A program made the translations under genes and the position numbers. A stretch of DNA of 64,000 nucleotides from CBIHON01 sp966211965 (GTDB lineage Bacteria; Pseudomonadota; Gammaproteobacteria; Burkholderiales; Burkholderiaceae_D): assembly GCA_966211965.1 (NCBI GenBank), contig CBIHON010000006.1, positions 1-64,000 on the forward strand. Direction: 5' to 3'. Position 1 is the first letter of the stretch; every line of letters starts with the position of its first letter. Below the pieces are notes generated by a model. The model was given only the letters and a program-made list of their open reading frames with translations. It was not told the origin of the DNA and made no database searches. Positions 15,568 to 23,263 of this stretch are shown piece after piece.

Positions 15568-17792
15568 ATGGAACCACGACTTCCTCTCACGCCTGGCTTG
15601 ATTTCAACAACGCCGCCGAGCAGCGCAATCCGGACGCACGCCGTGCGGAAACCTCCGCACTGCGGCAAGGCTTGCTCGCGCGTATCGAAGCGGTGCTGCA
15701 TTACCTGCTGCCACAAGGACGCATCCGCGCCGGGAAATTCCATGTCGGCGACATCGATGGCAATCCGGGCAAGAGCATGGTGGTGGAGCTGGATGGTCCG
15801 CATGCTGGGTTATGGAAGGATTTCGCCACCGGGGAAGGCGGCGATCTGTTCGACCTGTGGGCGCGCGTGCGCGGTTATTCGGCCAAGGCGGACTTTCCTG
15901 TCATCGCGGCCGAGATCTAGCAATGGCTCGGCATTCATCCAGCCAGTGTCACGCCACAGCGCGATCTGCGTCGCCCAGCCATCGATGAACTCGGACCGCA
16001 CACCGCGAAGTGGAACTACACCACGGCGAATGGAGAGCTGATCGCCTGCGTCTATCGCTACGATCCGCCGACCGGCAAGGAATTCCGGCCGTGGGATGTA
16101 CGTGCCCGGGCATACCGTGCGCCCGATCCGCGGCCGTTGTACAACCTGCCCGCTGTGGTCAGGGCATCGACCGTTGTCCTGGCCGAAGGCGAGAAATGCG
16201 CGCAGGCGCTGATCGATCAAGGCGTCTGCGCGACGACTGCGATGAATGGCGCGAAGGCGCCAGTCGACAAGACCGATTGGTCACCATTGCGCGGTAAGCA
16301 TGTGCTGATCTGGCCGGACAAGGATTTGCCGGGCTGGGAGTACGCCGAAGCAGCGGCGCAAGCGATCGTTGCGGCCGGCGCGTTGTCGGTAATGATCCTG
16401 CTGCCGCCGGAATCCAAGCCTGAAAAGTGGGATGCGGCGGATGCAATCGCCGAAGACTTCGACTGCAAGGCATTTATCAACGATGGCCCGCGTGCGACGA
16501 TCAAGGCCGCGCCGGCGACACTGCCCGTGTTCTCGCTCGGCGCGATGCTGGACGACGACAGCCCCATCCCGCCAGACATCGTCAGTCCGCGTGTGCTCAC
16601 GCCCGCCGGCATGCTGGTGTTCGGCGGCGCGCCGAAAGTCGGCAAGAGTGATTTCCTGCTGTCCTGGCTCGCGCATATGGCGGCAGGTGCAGCTTTCCTC
16701 GGCATGCGGCCGGCACGGCCGCTGCGCGTGTTTTACCTGCAAGCCGAAGTGCAATACCACTACCTGCGCGAACGGATGCGCGATATCCGCTTGCCCGCCT
16801 CAAGGATGCTTGATGCGCGCCGCAATCTGGTCGCGACATCGCAACTGCGCCTGGTGCTCGACGACCACGGTTTGCAGCAAATTATTCCAGCGATCAACGG
16901 TGCGTTTGATGGAGAGAAGCCGGACATCATCGCCATCGATCCGATCCGCAACGTGTTCGATGGCGGAGACGAAGGCGGTGAGAACGACAACAACGCGATG
17001 CTGTACTTCCTGTCACAGCGGGTCGAGCGGCTGCGTGACGCGGTCAATCCGGAAGCGGGCATCGTGCTCGCCCATCACACGAAGAAACTCTCGAAGCGGC
17101 AGTTCGAGGAAGACCCATTCCAGGCGCTCGCCGGCGCCGGCAGTCTGCGCGGTTATTACACGACCGGCATGCTGCTGTTTCGCCCGGACGAAAGCAGAAG
17201 CATGCGACAACTCATCTACGAGCTGCGCAATGGCCCGGGCATCCCGACCAAGTATGTCGACAAGAGCGGTACCCCAGGTAATCAAACGTGGCGCGAACTC
17301 GATCCGCACGCGGAGCGCCTGGTCAAGCAGGACTATGGCGACAAGTTGGACGCCGAGCGCCGCCGCAAGCACGACGTGATCCTGCAAATGCTATTTGACG
17401 AGGCACAGCGAGGTCGCGCTTACACCGTCACGCAGTTCGCGGAAAGCTTCGAGAACCAGGCCGGCCTCGGTGGCCGCTCCACCGTGGCCGAGCGCATCGG
17501 CGTGCTCGCCACCAAGGGCTATGTGAAGTTCTTCCAGAATCCGCGCGATTACGCGCTACCGATGCCGACGCGCAGCAAGTTCGGCTACCTGTGCGTCGAG
17601 GACATGGCATTGCTGCGTCCGAAAGGCGATCCCGATCCGGAGACCGGCGAGCTGCTCCAAGCCCTCGTACCTGTGCTCCCTACCCACTATAAATGCCGGC
17701 AAAGCGGCGCAGTGCTGCCTGTCGAAAACCCCGATGTTTGGATTTACCAAGACGAAGAAGAGGACCACGAAGATGATCATTCCTACGCATGA
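15564..17792 (+). pseudogene. TOPRIM primase / RepA-type helicase, interrupted by one amber codon
   Basis: A single reading frame of 742 codons starts at ATG 15564 (ATGA overlap) and is broken only by TAG at 15918-15920. The N-terminal 118 residues carry the WKDFATGEGGDLFDLW primase-type motif. After the stop come a TOPRIM domain (VLAEGEKCAQAL, then WPDKD) and a RecA-like AAA_25 helicase (GGAPKVGKSDF near residue 352, AHHTKK). The context GAG-ATC-TAG-CAA-TGG suggests a lost CAG glutamine by one C to T change. Downstream translation could restart at TTG 16137, giving a protein without the N-terminal domain. The C-terminus is very acidic (EEEDHEDDH). Confidence 0.88.
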
Positions 17793-17802
17793 AACCGCCC
17801 CA

Positions 17803-17979
17803 TTCCAGAATCCAGCGCATTTCAGAATCCACGGACTCTGGATTCTGGCTGGACACTCGAATTCAATCAAATCAAGCACTTACGGCAAATTCCAAAATCC
17901 AGCGGATTCTGCGTTGGATTCTGCGGATTCTGGAACACCCCCAGTATCCATGCGGGTTTACAGCCCGTTCCAGAATCCA
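17803..17979 (+). repeat. Cluster of TTCCAGAATCCA-type repeats (candidate iterons)
   Basis: Copies of TTCCAGAATCCA or near variants lie at 17803, 17821, 17890 and 17968, and inverted TGGATTCTG(G) copies at 17839, 17915 and about 17925. Both orientations within 180 bases next to the replicative helicase gene is what a phage origin would show, but repeat debris is also possible. No credible gene occupies 17793-18080. Confidence 0.6.
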
Positions 17980-17988
17980 AGTCTTCAC

Positions 17989-18040
17989 CTCCCCCTAAAG
18001 GGGGAGAGAGTGATACCCCGCTTGCGCGGGTATCACTCTC
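17989..18040. other. Two adjacent perfect hairpins
   Basis: CTCCCCCT/AGGGGGAG (17989-17996 with 17999-18006, two-base loop) is followed directly by a 13-bp stem GAGAGTGATACCC/GGGTATCACTCTC (18006-18018 with 18028-18040). There is no T run, so a simple terminator is unlikely; a transposed intergenic repeat or structured RNA is more likely. Confidence 0.65.
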
Positions 18041-18080
18041 TTCGATCCAGGGTAAAAACCGGAGACCGGATAGGAGTGCA

Positions 18081-18380
18081 ATGATGAAACCGATCAAGTT
18101 CACATCGTTGCCAGCCATCGGCACGGTCCTGATGATCGATGGCCAACGCTACACCTTGACCGCGCATCGTCCACACCGCAGGCAGGACGGACAGATGACC
18201 ATGGTGCTGTGCTGGGAGAGCCATTGCCCGACCTGTGGCGCCCCCTTCACGTTCACATCGAGCCTGTCGATCCGCCACGTCAACCGACGCTGCGAACAGC
18301 ACAGGGCACCCAGAAAGCCAGTGCGTGGCGATCATCTCGTGATTCCCCCGACCCACTTGGAAAGGAACGTCCGTGGCTAA
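18081..18380 (+). CDS. Small phage protein with CxxC motif
   Basis: A 99-residue protein with CPTCG near the middle and an additional Cys/His-rich stretch (RHVNRRCEQH), suggesting a zinc finger. I do not recognise the family. TAGGAG precedes two in-frame ATGs (18081, 18084); the second has the better spacing. It overlaps the RuvC-like gene by 8 bases, so it is part of the early operon. Confidence 0.72.
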   Translation: MMKPIKFTSLPAIGTVLMIDGQRYTLTAHRPHRRQDGQMTMVLCWESHCPTCGAPFTFTSSLSIRHVNRRCEQHRAPRKPVRGDHLVIPPTHLERNVRG

Positions 18381-18846
18381 GCTCACAATCCTCGCGCTTG
18401 ACCTGGGCACAACGACTGGCTGGGCCGTTCGCACACGCGACAGTGGCATCACCAGCGGTACGCAATCGTTCAAACCACAACGCTTCGAGGGCGGTGGCAT
18501 GCGCTTCCTGCGTTTCAAGCGTTGGCTCACCGACATCAAGCACTCCGTCGATGGCATTGATCTCGCTCATTTCGAGGAAGTGCGTCGCCATGCCGGGATC
18601 GATGCCGCGCACGCTTACGGCGGTTTCATGGCGCACCTGACCGCTTGGTGCGAGCACCACAACATTCCCTACCAAGGCGTGCCGGTCGGCACGATCAAGA
18701 AATACGCGACCGGCAAGGGCAATGCCAGCAAGGAAGACATGATCGGGGTAATGGCCAAACTGGGTTTTGTCCCTACCGACGACAACGAAGCCGATGCCTT
18801 GGCACTGCTGCATTGGGCCATTGCGCAAGAGGAGGAAACAACATGA
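18373..18846 (+). CDS. RuvC-like Holliday-junction resolvase (RNase H fold)
   Basis: The 157-residue protein shows the RuvC fold: LALDLGTTTGWA (catalytic Asp10), AHFEEVRRH (Glu), and the final DDNEADALALL acidic motif. Phage proteins of this size resolve recombination intermediates before packaging. Translation starts at GTG 18373 with AAAGGA upstream. The stop overlaps the DUF6362 start by 4 bases. Confidence 0.86.
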   Translation: MAKLTILALDLGTTTGWAVRTRDSGITSGTQSFKPQRFEGGGMRFLRFKRWLTDIKHSVDGIDLAHFEEVRRHAGIDAAHAYGGFMAHLTAWCEHHNIPYQGVPVGTIKKYATGKGNASKEDMIGVMAKLGFVPTDDNEADALALLHWAIAQEEETT

Positions 18847-19235
18847 CGACCTGGACCAATGACGCCATCGCCGCGCGCTTCGAGGAAGCGATCGACACGG
18901 TACGCCGCTTGCCACCCGTGCGCGTGCAAGGCTACTTCAACGTGTGGCCCGTGATCGTGCGACAACAGTGGGAGCAACTGGCACGCGACAAGGGGTACAA
19001 ACCATTCCCGCCCAGTCCGGAAGCAATCGATCGTATGGTGGAGACGATGAAATGGGTAATCCCGCTGACGGTCGATGAACGCCATCTGGTCTGGATGCGC
19101 GCGACGGATGTCGAGTGGGTGGAAATCGGCAAGCGCTTCGGATGTGAGCGCACGACCGCCTGGCGACGCTGGCAGCGTGCGCTGGACAAGATAGCGAATC
19201 ACCTGAATGAGCCTGCAGGAACAAATGCTCTTTAA
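18843..19235 (+). CDS. DUF6362 phage protein with HTH
   Basis: The 130-residue protein matches my recollection of DUF6362: RRLPPVRVQGYFNVWP, then AIDRMVETMKW, and a C-terminal helix-turn-helix (WVEIGKRFGCERTTAWRRWQRAL). It is probably a DNA-binding regulator, perhaps of late genes, as it is the last early gene before a 513-base untranslated stretch. The start overlaps the RuvC-like stop. Confidence 0.8.
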   Translation: MTTWTNDAIAARFEEAIDTVRRLPPVRVQGYFNVWPVIVRQQWEQLARDKGYKPFPPSPEAIDRMVETMKWVIPLTVDERHLVWMRATDVEWVEIGKRFGCERTTAWRRWQRALDKIANHLNEPAGTNAL

Positions 19236-19248
19236 AACCTTGCTCGTG

Positions 19249-19298
19249 TATTAAAGAATTCTTTAATACCTCCGCGCATATTAAAGAAAACTTTAAAA
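19249..19298. promoter_or_regulatory. Paired AT-rich palindromic operators
   Basis: A perfect 20-base palindrome TATTAAAG-AATT-CTTTAATA (19249-19268) is followed exactly 30 bases later by TATTAAAGAAAACTTTAAAA (19279-19298). A lone half-site CTTTAAAA lies at 19229-19236 across the previous stop. The spacing of about three helical turns suggests a dimeric regulator bound on one DNA face. Confidence 0.6.
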
Positions 19299-19487
19299 CG
19301 AACTGATTCACTTGGCATTTACGCCATCCGTAGAGAAGAATGGAAGTTGCATGACATTTCATGAAGCAGCAAAACTTTGCGGAAACGTGAGGAATAATGC
19401 GGGTTTCGGTTCAATTTTGGCGTGCAACATATCGTCCGATTTTTGCTAAGATTCCTGCTATCGTCGCAACACAAATGTGATCACGAC

Positions 19488-19518
19488 AAAGCCACCTTCC
19501 CCGGTGGCTTTTGTTTTT
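19488..19518 (+). terminator. Rho-independent terminator
   Basis: Nine-bp stem AAAGCCACC/GGTGGCTTT with a six-base loop, followed by TGTTTTTT. It ends the early transcript, or a short RNA starting just upstream (a TGCTAAGAT extended -10 lies at 19444-19452). The region 19236-19748 holds no supportable gene. Confidence 0.82.
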
Positions 19519-19589
19519 TCCGTGCCGTTTTTTATCGGAGCTTTCCATCCAATGCGAACCGCTCCCTTCCGATTTCCTATGCCGCGTTT

Positions 19590-19628
19590 GTCGCGGTGCG
19601 ACACGCCGTTGCACCGCGACATTTTTTT
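19590..19628 (+). terminator. Second rho-independent terminator
   Basis: Ten-bp perfect stem GTCGCGGTGC/GCACCGCGAC (19590-19599 with 19611-19620) followed by ATTTTTTT. It lies 102 bases after the first terminator, so the methyltransferase gene must use its own promoter or an antitermination mechanism. Confidence 0.82.
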
Positions 19629-19748
19629 GGGTCCTTCCTGCCCAAATCGCCATGCGGGGGGCAACAGCGCGGCATTTCGCTAGCGTTGGTCCCGCGAACC
19701 GGGTTCGCGGTTCGCGGCAGGTTCGCACCTCACTTCAAAGTCACCTTG

Positions 19749-21041
19749 ATGATTACAGAAATCCGGCAAGTGCCTGTGGATGCGCTCGTGCCTTACGCGC
19801 GCAATGCCCGCACGCACTCCGATGCACAGATCGCGCAAATCGCCGCCAGCATCGTCGAATTCGGTTGGACCAATCCGATCCTGGTCGATGGCGAGCGCGG
19901 CGTGATCGCCGGCCACGGCCGGTTGATGGCAGCACGCAAGCTGGGGCTCAAGGAAGTGCCGGTGATCGAGCTGTCGCATCTGACGCCGATGCAAAAGCGC
20001 GCCTACATCCTGGCCGACAACCGGATCGCGGAAAACGCCGGATGGGATGATGCACTGCTGCGGATCGAACTGGAGGAACTCCAGCTCGCCGAGTACGACC
20101 TCGACCTGACCGGCTTCGATGCCGATGAGATCGACAAGCTGCTCGACGGCGGCGAAGAAGCGAACGGCGGCTTGACCGATGACGATGCGGTGCCTGAGGC
20201 ACCAACGCAACCGGTGAGCCGTCCGGGCGACGTATGGCTACTGGGCAATCACCGCCTGCTGTGCGGCGATTCGACGGTGCTGGCCGATGTCGAGAAAGTG
20301 CTCGGCAGCGAGTTAGCGGACATGTGCTTCACCGACCCGCCGTACAACGTCGATTACGGTAACTCGTCGAAAGACAAGCAGCGCGGCAAAGACCGCCGCA
20401 TCCTGAACGATGCGCTGGGAGACGGCTTCTACGGATTCCTCTACGATGCATGCGTCAACATCCTGACGGTAACCAAGGGCGCGTGCTACATCTGCATGAG
20501 TTCTTCCGAGCTGCACACTTTGCAACGTGCATGGATCGAGGCCGGCGGCAAATGGTCGACATTCATCATCTGGGCGAAGAACACCTTCACGCTCGGCCGC
20601 GCCGATTACCAGCGCCAGTACGAACCGATTCTCTATGGATGGAAACAAGGTGTCGATCATTACTGGTGCGGCGACCGCGATCAGGCCGATGTCTGGTTCT
20701 ACAACAAGCCACGCGTCAACGATCTGCACCCGACGATGAAGCCGGTCGAACTGGCCGAGCGCGCGATCAGGAATTCCAGCAAGACGCGCGACGTGGTGCT
20801 GGATTGTTTCGGTGGCTCGGGCACGACTTTGATCGCCTGTGAAAAAGCCAATCGCCGTGCGCGGCTGATCGAGCTCGATCCAAAGTACGCCGATGTGATT
20901 GTCCAGCGCTGGCAGGACTATACGGGGAGCAAAGCCACGCGCGAAAGCGATGGCAGTGAATTCAGTGAGCTGCCCCCGCATGATGCGGAGCCGGGGACAT
21001 CACCCGAGGCGGGCGACGTAACGGGCGTAATCGCAGCCTGA
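19749..21041 (+). CDS. ParB-like nuclease domain fused to a beta-class DNA methyltransferase
   Basis: Residues 1-95 form a ParB/Spo0J N-terminal-like domain (VPYARNARTHSDAQIAQIAA, GVIAGHGRLMAARKLG). The rest is an N4-cytosine/N6-adenine methyltransferase with catalytic DPPY near 195 before the AdoMet motif CFGGSGTT near 352, that is the beta order. Phages use these to protect genomes from host restriction. I start at ATG 19749 (431 residues); the frame stays open upstream to 19422 but passes through both terminators, so that extension is rejected. The 3' end overlaps the convergent next gene by 42 bases. Confidence 0.92.
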   Translation: MITEIRQVPVDALVPYARNARTHSDAQIAQIAASIVEFGWTNPILVDGERGVIAGHGRLMAARKLGLKEVPVIELSHLTPMQKRAYILADNRIAENAGWDDALLRIELEELQLAEYDLDLTGFDADEIDKLLDGGEEANGGLTDDDAVPEAPTQPVSRPGDVWLLGNHRLLCGDSTVLADVEKVLGSELADMCFTDPPYNVDYGNSSKDKQRGKDRRILNDALGDGFYGFLYDACVNILTVTKGACYICMSSSELHTLQRAWIEAGGKWSTFIIWAKNTFTLGRADYQRQYEPILYGWKQGVDHYWCGDRDQADVWFYNKPRVNDLHPTMKPVELAERAIRNSSKTRDVVLDCFGGSGTTLIACEKANRRARLIELDPKYADVIVQRWQDYTGSKATRESDGSEFSELPPHDAEPGTSPEAGDVTGVIAA

Positions 21042-21362
21042 CGGGTCTACATACAATAGCGGGCGGCCTGGTGCGCGCACTTCGACGCACAACCGCGCTT
21101 CGCCTGCATACCCGCCCTTGCCGTTCAACCAACTGTAGGAGGTCGACAGGCAAGCGGCGAAGATATCGAACTCGGCAGGCGTCATGTCGCGGGTTTCGGT
21201 AATAAGGACACGGCATGGCGGCTCACCGCCCCAAACCTCGTTCAACGTGACCGGCTTGCGTGTGAAGCACAATTCGATACCTAGTTCTTCGACATCGAGC
21301 GGCATGCCGTTGCATCGGATTTTTTTGGGCATACGTTCAATCGTGATAGTCATGGCAGTCAT
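21000..21362 (-). CDS. Conserved phage protein, unknown function
   Basis: A 120-residue protein I do not recognise. It is strand-rich (MTITIERMPKKIRCNGMPLDVEEL, CRVLITETRDMTPAEFDIF, LCVEVRAPGRPLLYVD). AAAGGAG lies 6 bases before ATG 21362. It is the last of four short minus-strand genes between the methyltransferase and the terminase, and has a copy of the GAAGCGTTCATAC element upstream. Confidence 0.7.
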   Translation of the reverse strand: MTAMTITIERMPKKIRCNGMPLDVEELGIELCFTRKPVTLNEVWGGEPPCRVLITETRDMTPAEFDIFAACLSTSYSWLNGKGGYAGEARLCVEVRAPGRPLLYVDPSGCDYARYVARLG

Positions 21363-21395
21363 CGCGGGCTCCTTTCAATGTGTGTTGCGACGAAT

Positions 21396-21427
21396 GTATG
21401 AACGCTTCAATCGGCTGATACATCAAG
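21396..21427 (-). promoter_or_regulatory. GAAGCGTTCATAC element, copy 1
   Basis: Read on the minus strand: CTTGATG, a 10-base spacer, GATTGAAGCGTTCATAC. One of three related elements, each about 35-45 bases before a minus-strand start codon in 21.0-22.6 kb. Probably a shared promoter or operator. Confidence 0.55.
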
Positions 21428-21485
21428 TCAATTCGCGATCGTCGCATCCATTTTTTTCGAATGCGACGCATCGTTTGCGGATTGA

Positions 21486-21962
21486 TCAGGCACCGATCCG
21501 GTAAATACGTTCCGCGCCGTCGGCCTTGGTCGATTCGACCGCCAGGCCCAGCTTTTTCTTGAGCGCGCCGGAAATCGCGCCGCGCACCGTATGCGACTGC
21601 CATCCGGTGGCCTCGACGATTTGCGCGAGCGTGGCGCCCTCCGGGCGTTTCAGCATGCCGATCATCAGGGCTTGCTTGCTATTGTCCCGAGTGCGGGACG
21701 GCTTGGCCGCCGCAGGCGCTTCGGTAGCGCTCGTAGCCGGCCGTGTGCGGCCGACAGCGACATAGCCGGCATCGGTCAGGTGGTAAGCGACGTTGTCGCT
21801 ACGGCCGCGCTGTTCGACGAGTTCGCGGCTGAGCAGCCCTTGAATCACGCGGCTCCTGGCGCCGCCCTTGATCTGTTCGGGCAGCGGCTCGATGTTGCCG
21901 TCTTCGCGCTTGGCGGCGGATTTGAGAACTTTGATTTGGGTTTCGGAGAGAGTCGAGTTCAT
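21486..21962 (-). CDS. DUF3489 domain-containing protein
   Basis: A 158-residue protein with two winged-helix-like parts: an N-terminal LSETQIKVLKSAAKRED and QGLLSRELVEQRG, and a C-terminal DUF3489 core (KQALMIGMLKRPEGATLAQIVEATGWQSHTVRGAISG). An Ala/Pro/Thr linker joins them (residues 78-98). The fold implies DNA binding, and the family is frequent in proteobacterial prophages and islands. AAGGA precedes ATG 21962. Its own upstream gap lacks the repeat element found before the neighbouring genes and instead holds a GC hairpin. Confidence 0.85.
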   Translation of the reverse strand: MNSTLSETQIKVLKSAAKREDGNIEPLPEQIKGGARSRVIQGLLSRELVEQRGRSDNVAYHLTDAGYVAVGRTRPATSATEAPAAAKPSRTRDNSKQALMIGMLKRPEGATLAQIVEATGWQSHTVRGAISGALKKKLGLAVESTKADGAERIYRIGA

Positions 21963-21991
21963 GATGCATCCTTTCGTTGCGTTGCGGTTGA

Positions 21992-22017
21992 CGCCCCGGT
22001 AACCCGGGGCGTTTTTG
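21992..22017 (+). terminator. GC hairpin with T run (plus-strand orientation)
   Basis: CGCCCCGG-TAAC-CCGGGGCG followed by TTTTT on the plus strand. Both flanking genes are on the minus strand, so it either guards against readthrough from the opposite direction or acts as a structured spacer. Confidence 0.6.
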
Positions 22018-22027
22018 ATCGGCGTTA

Positions 22028-22279
22028 TTAAGTTCCCAGCACGCGCTGGGCGACTTCCGTGATATCGATGCGACCTTCGGCGATCTCGATCAAGGTTTCG
22101 GTATCGAGCCGTTCCGCCAGTTCGCCAATGCGGCGTTCCACTTCATTGCGTGCGCGTTGCCGCCAATCGCCGTAAGCGATGACTTGCTGCAGATTCTCTG
22201 GGCAACCGCGACCGTAGCCGCTCAGGTAGTGGTAGAGGCTTTCTTCGAGTTGCTCGGTGATTTGTTTGGTGTTTGCCAT
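22028..22279 (-). CDS. Small conserved phage protein
   Basis: An 83-residue acidic helical protein (TEQLEESLYHYLSGYGRGC, NEVERRIGELAERLDTETLIEIAEGRID). I do not recognise the family. AAGGAG precedes ATG 22279, which is preferred to upstream in-frame starts that would read through the regulatory repeat. It is the second gene of the minus-strand cluster. Confidence 0.68.
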   Translation of the reverse strand: MANTKQITEQLEESLYHYLSGYGRGCPENLQQVIAYGDWRQRARNEVERRIGELAERLDTETLIEIAEGRIDITEVAQRVLGT

Positions 22280-22329
22280 TTGCATTCTCCTTGGGTTGTT
22301 CGCCGCGTTTTTTAACCGCGGCGATGGGT

Positions 22330-22363
22330 GTATGAACGCTTCAATCGGAACGCTTATCAAGCG
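22330..22363 (-). promoter_or_regulatory. GAAGCGTTCATAC element, copy 2
   Basis: Read on the minus strand: CGCTTGATAAGCG (a short inverted repeat), then TTCCGATTGAAGCGTTCATAC. It lies upstream of the gene starting at 22279 and overlaps the end of the 22357-22554 gene. Confidence 0.55.
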
Positions 22364-22554
22364 GATTTCGGAGATTTTTTCGCGGGCCGTTTGCTTGACT
22401 TCGCAGCTCCGAATCCCGCTTGGTAAGCCGTTTCGAGCGCAGCCTTGATCGACCACACGGCCAGATCATGAAAATCGAGCGAGTCGCTCCAGCGCGTCTC
22501 CAGCGTTTCAAGACGGAGGATTTCGCAGGCGATGCGTTTGATGGCGTCGTGCAT
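22357..22554 (-). CDS. DUF6900-like small protein
   Basis: A 65-residue protein with LETLETRWSDSLDFHDLAVWSIKAALETAYQAGF, which I recall as the DUF6900 core. The tail is lysine-rich. GGAGAA precedes ATG 22554. It is the promoter-proximal gene of the minus-strand cluster and divergent from the terminase operon. Function is unknown. Confidence 0.75.
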   Translation of the reverse strand: MHDAIKRIACEILRLETLETRWSDSLDFHDLAVWSIKAALETAYQAGFGAAKSSKRPAKKSPKSA

Positions 22555-22588
22555 ATCGGTTCTCCTTGATTGCGTTGATCGGGTGACC

Positions 22589-22622
22589 GTATGAACGCTT
22601 CATTCCAAATGCTTATCAAGTC
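22589..22622 (-). promoter_or_regulatory. GAAGCGTTCATAC element, copy 3
   Basis: Read on the minus strand: CTTGATAAGCATTTGGAATGAAGCGTTCATAC with a TTGATA -35-like start, upstream of the gene at 22554. The divergent gap 22555-22710 must also hold the promoter for the late operon, which I could not place. Confidence 0.55.
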
Positions 22623-22710
22623 GTATTTGCGAAGAACCGGCGACTAGTGAGTAACGCCTAGAAAACGTCGCTTTGTCGCGAATCCAGTTGATCTTTTTCT
22701 TTATCTATTG

Positions 22711-23259
22711 ATGGGAATTTCAATTCGCGCCTACGCGCGCAGCCGAGGCGTGTCCGACACGGCGGTGCGCAAGGCGATCAAGACCGGCCGCGTCACTCTG
22801 GAAGCCGACGGCACCGTCGATCCGGACCGGGCGGATGCCGAATGGCAGAACAACACTGACACCGCGCAACAACGGAAAAGCGTCGGCACCACACAACGGC
22901 CCGTGCCGAATGAAGCGATCGCCAGCGTGCGCGAAGCGCTGGGTGAATCGCTGACACCAAGCGCTGGCGGCACGACGTTCTTACAAGCCCGTACCGCCAA
23001 CGAAGTACTGAAAGCGCAAACCAATAAGGTGCGCTTAGCAAAGCTAAAAGGCGAACTGGTCGATCGCGCACAAGCCATCGCCCATGTCTTCAAGCTGGCG
23101 CGATCCGAGCGCGATGCGTGGCTCAATTGGCCATCGCGCGTTTCTTCGCAAATGGCCGCTGAATTGAACGTCGATGGACATCGTCTGCATGTGATGCTGG
23201 AAAAAGCGGTGCGCGCGCATCTCGCCGAGCTGGGCGAGATGCAAGTCCGCGTTGATTAG
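22711..23259 (+). CDS. Terminase small subunit (Nu1-like)
   Basis: The N-terminal HTH (RAYARSRGVSDTAVRKAIKTGRVTLE) is the DNA-recognition part of Nu1-type small terminases, and the C-terminal helices (RSERDAWLNWPSRVSSQMAAELN) are typical of this phage protein. The 182 residues begin at ATG 22711 (an adjacent TTG at 22708 is possible); no clear ribosome site is visible. It binds the packaging site and delivers DNA to the large subunit encoded next. It ends in TAG. Confidence 0.85.
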   Translation: MGISIRAYARSRGVSDTAVRKAIKTGRVTLEADGTVDPDRADAEWQNNTDTAQQRKSVGTTQRPVPNEAIASVREALGESLTPSAGGTTFLQARTANEVLKAQTNKVRLAKLKGELVDRAQAIAHVFKLARSERDAWLNWPSRVSSQMAAELNVDGHRLHVMLEKAVRAHLAELGEMQVRVD

Positions 23260-23263
23260 GAAT

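Noticed and set aside
15918..15920. Genome-wide or phage-wide recoding of TAG as glutamine
   Set aside because: TAG is used as a normal stop at polB, the terminase small subunit (23257), the tail terminator gene (33616) and the minor tail gene (40228), so general recoding is unlikely.
17803..17979. Possible CRISPR array
   Set aside because: Copies are 12 bases, in both orientations, with irregular spacing; no array periodicity and no cas genes.
17734..18084. Open frame with repeated FQNP motif downstream of the helicase
   Set aside because: The motif is only the translation of the 12-base DNA repeats; no ribosome site, and it overlaps hairpins.
19422..19748. Upstream extension of the ParB-methyltransferase gene to GTG 19422
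   Set aside because: The extension passes through two rho-independent terminators and adds unconserved sequence; the ParB-like domain begins right after ATG 19749.
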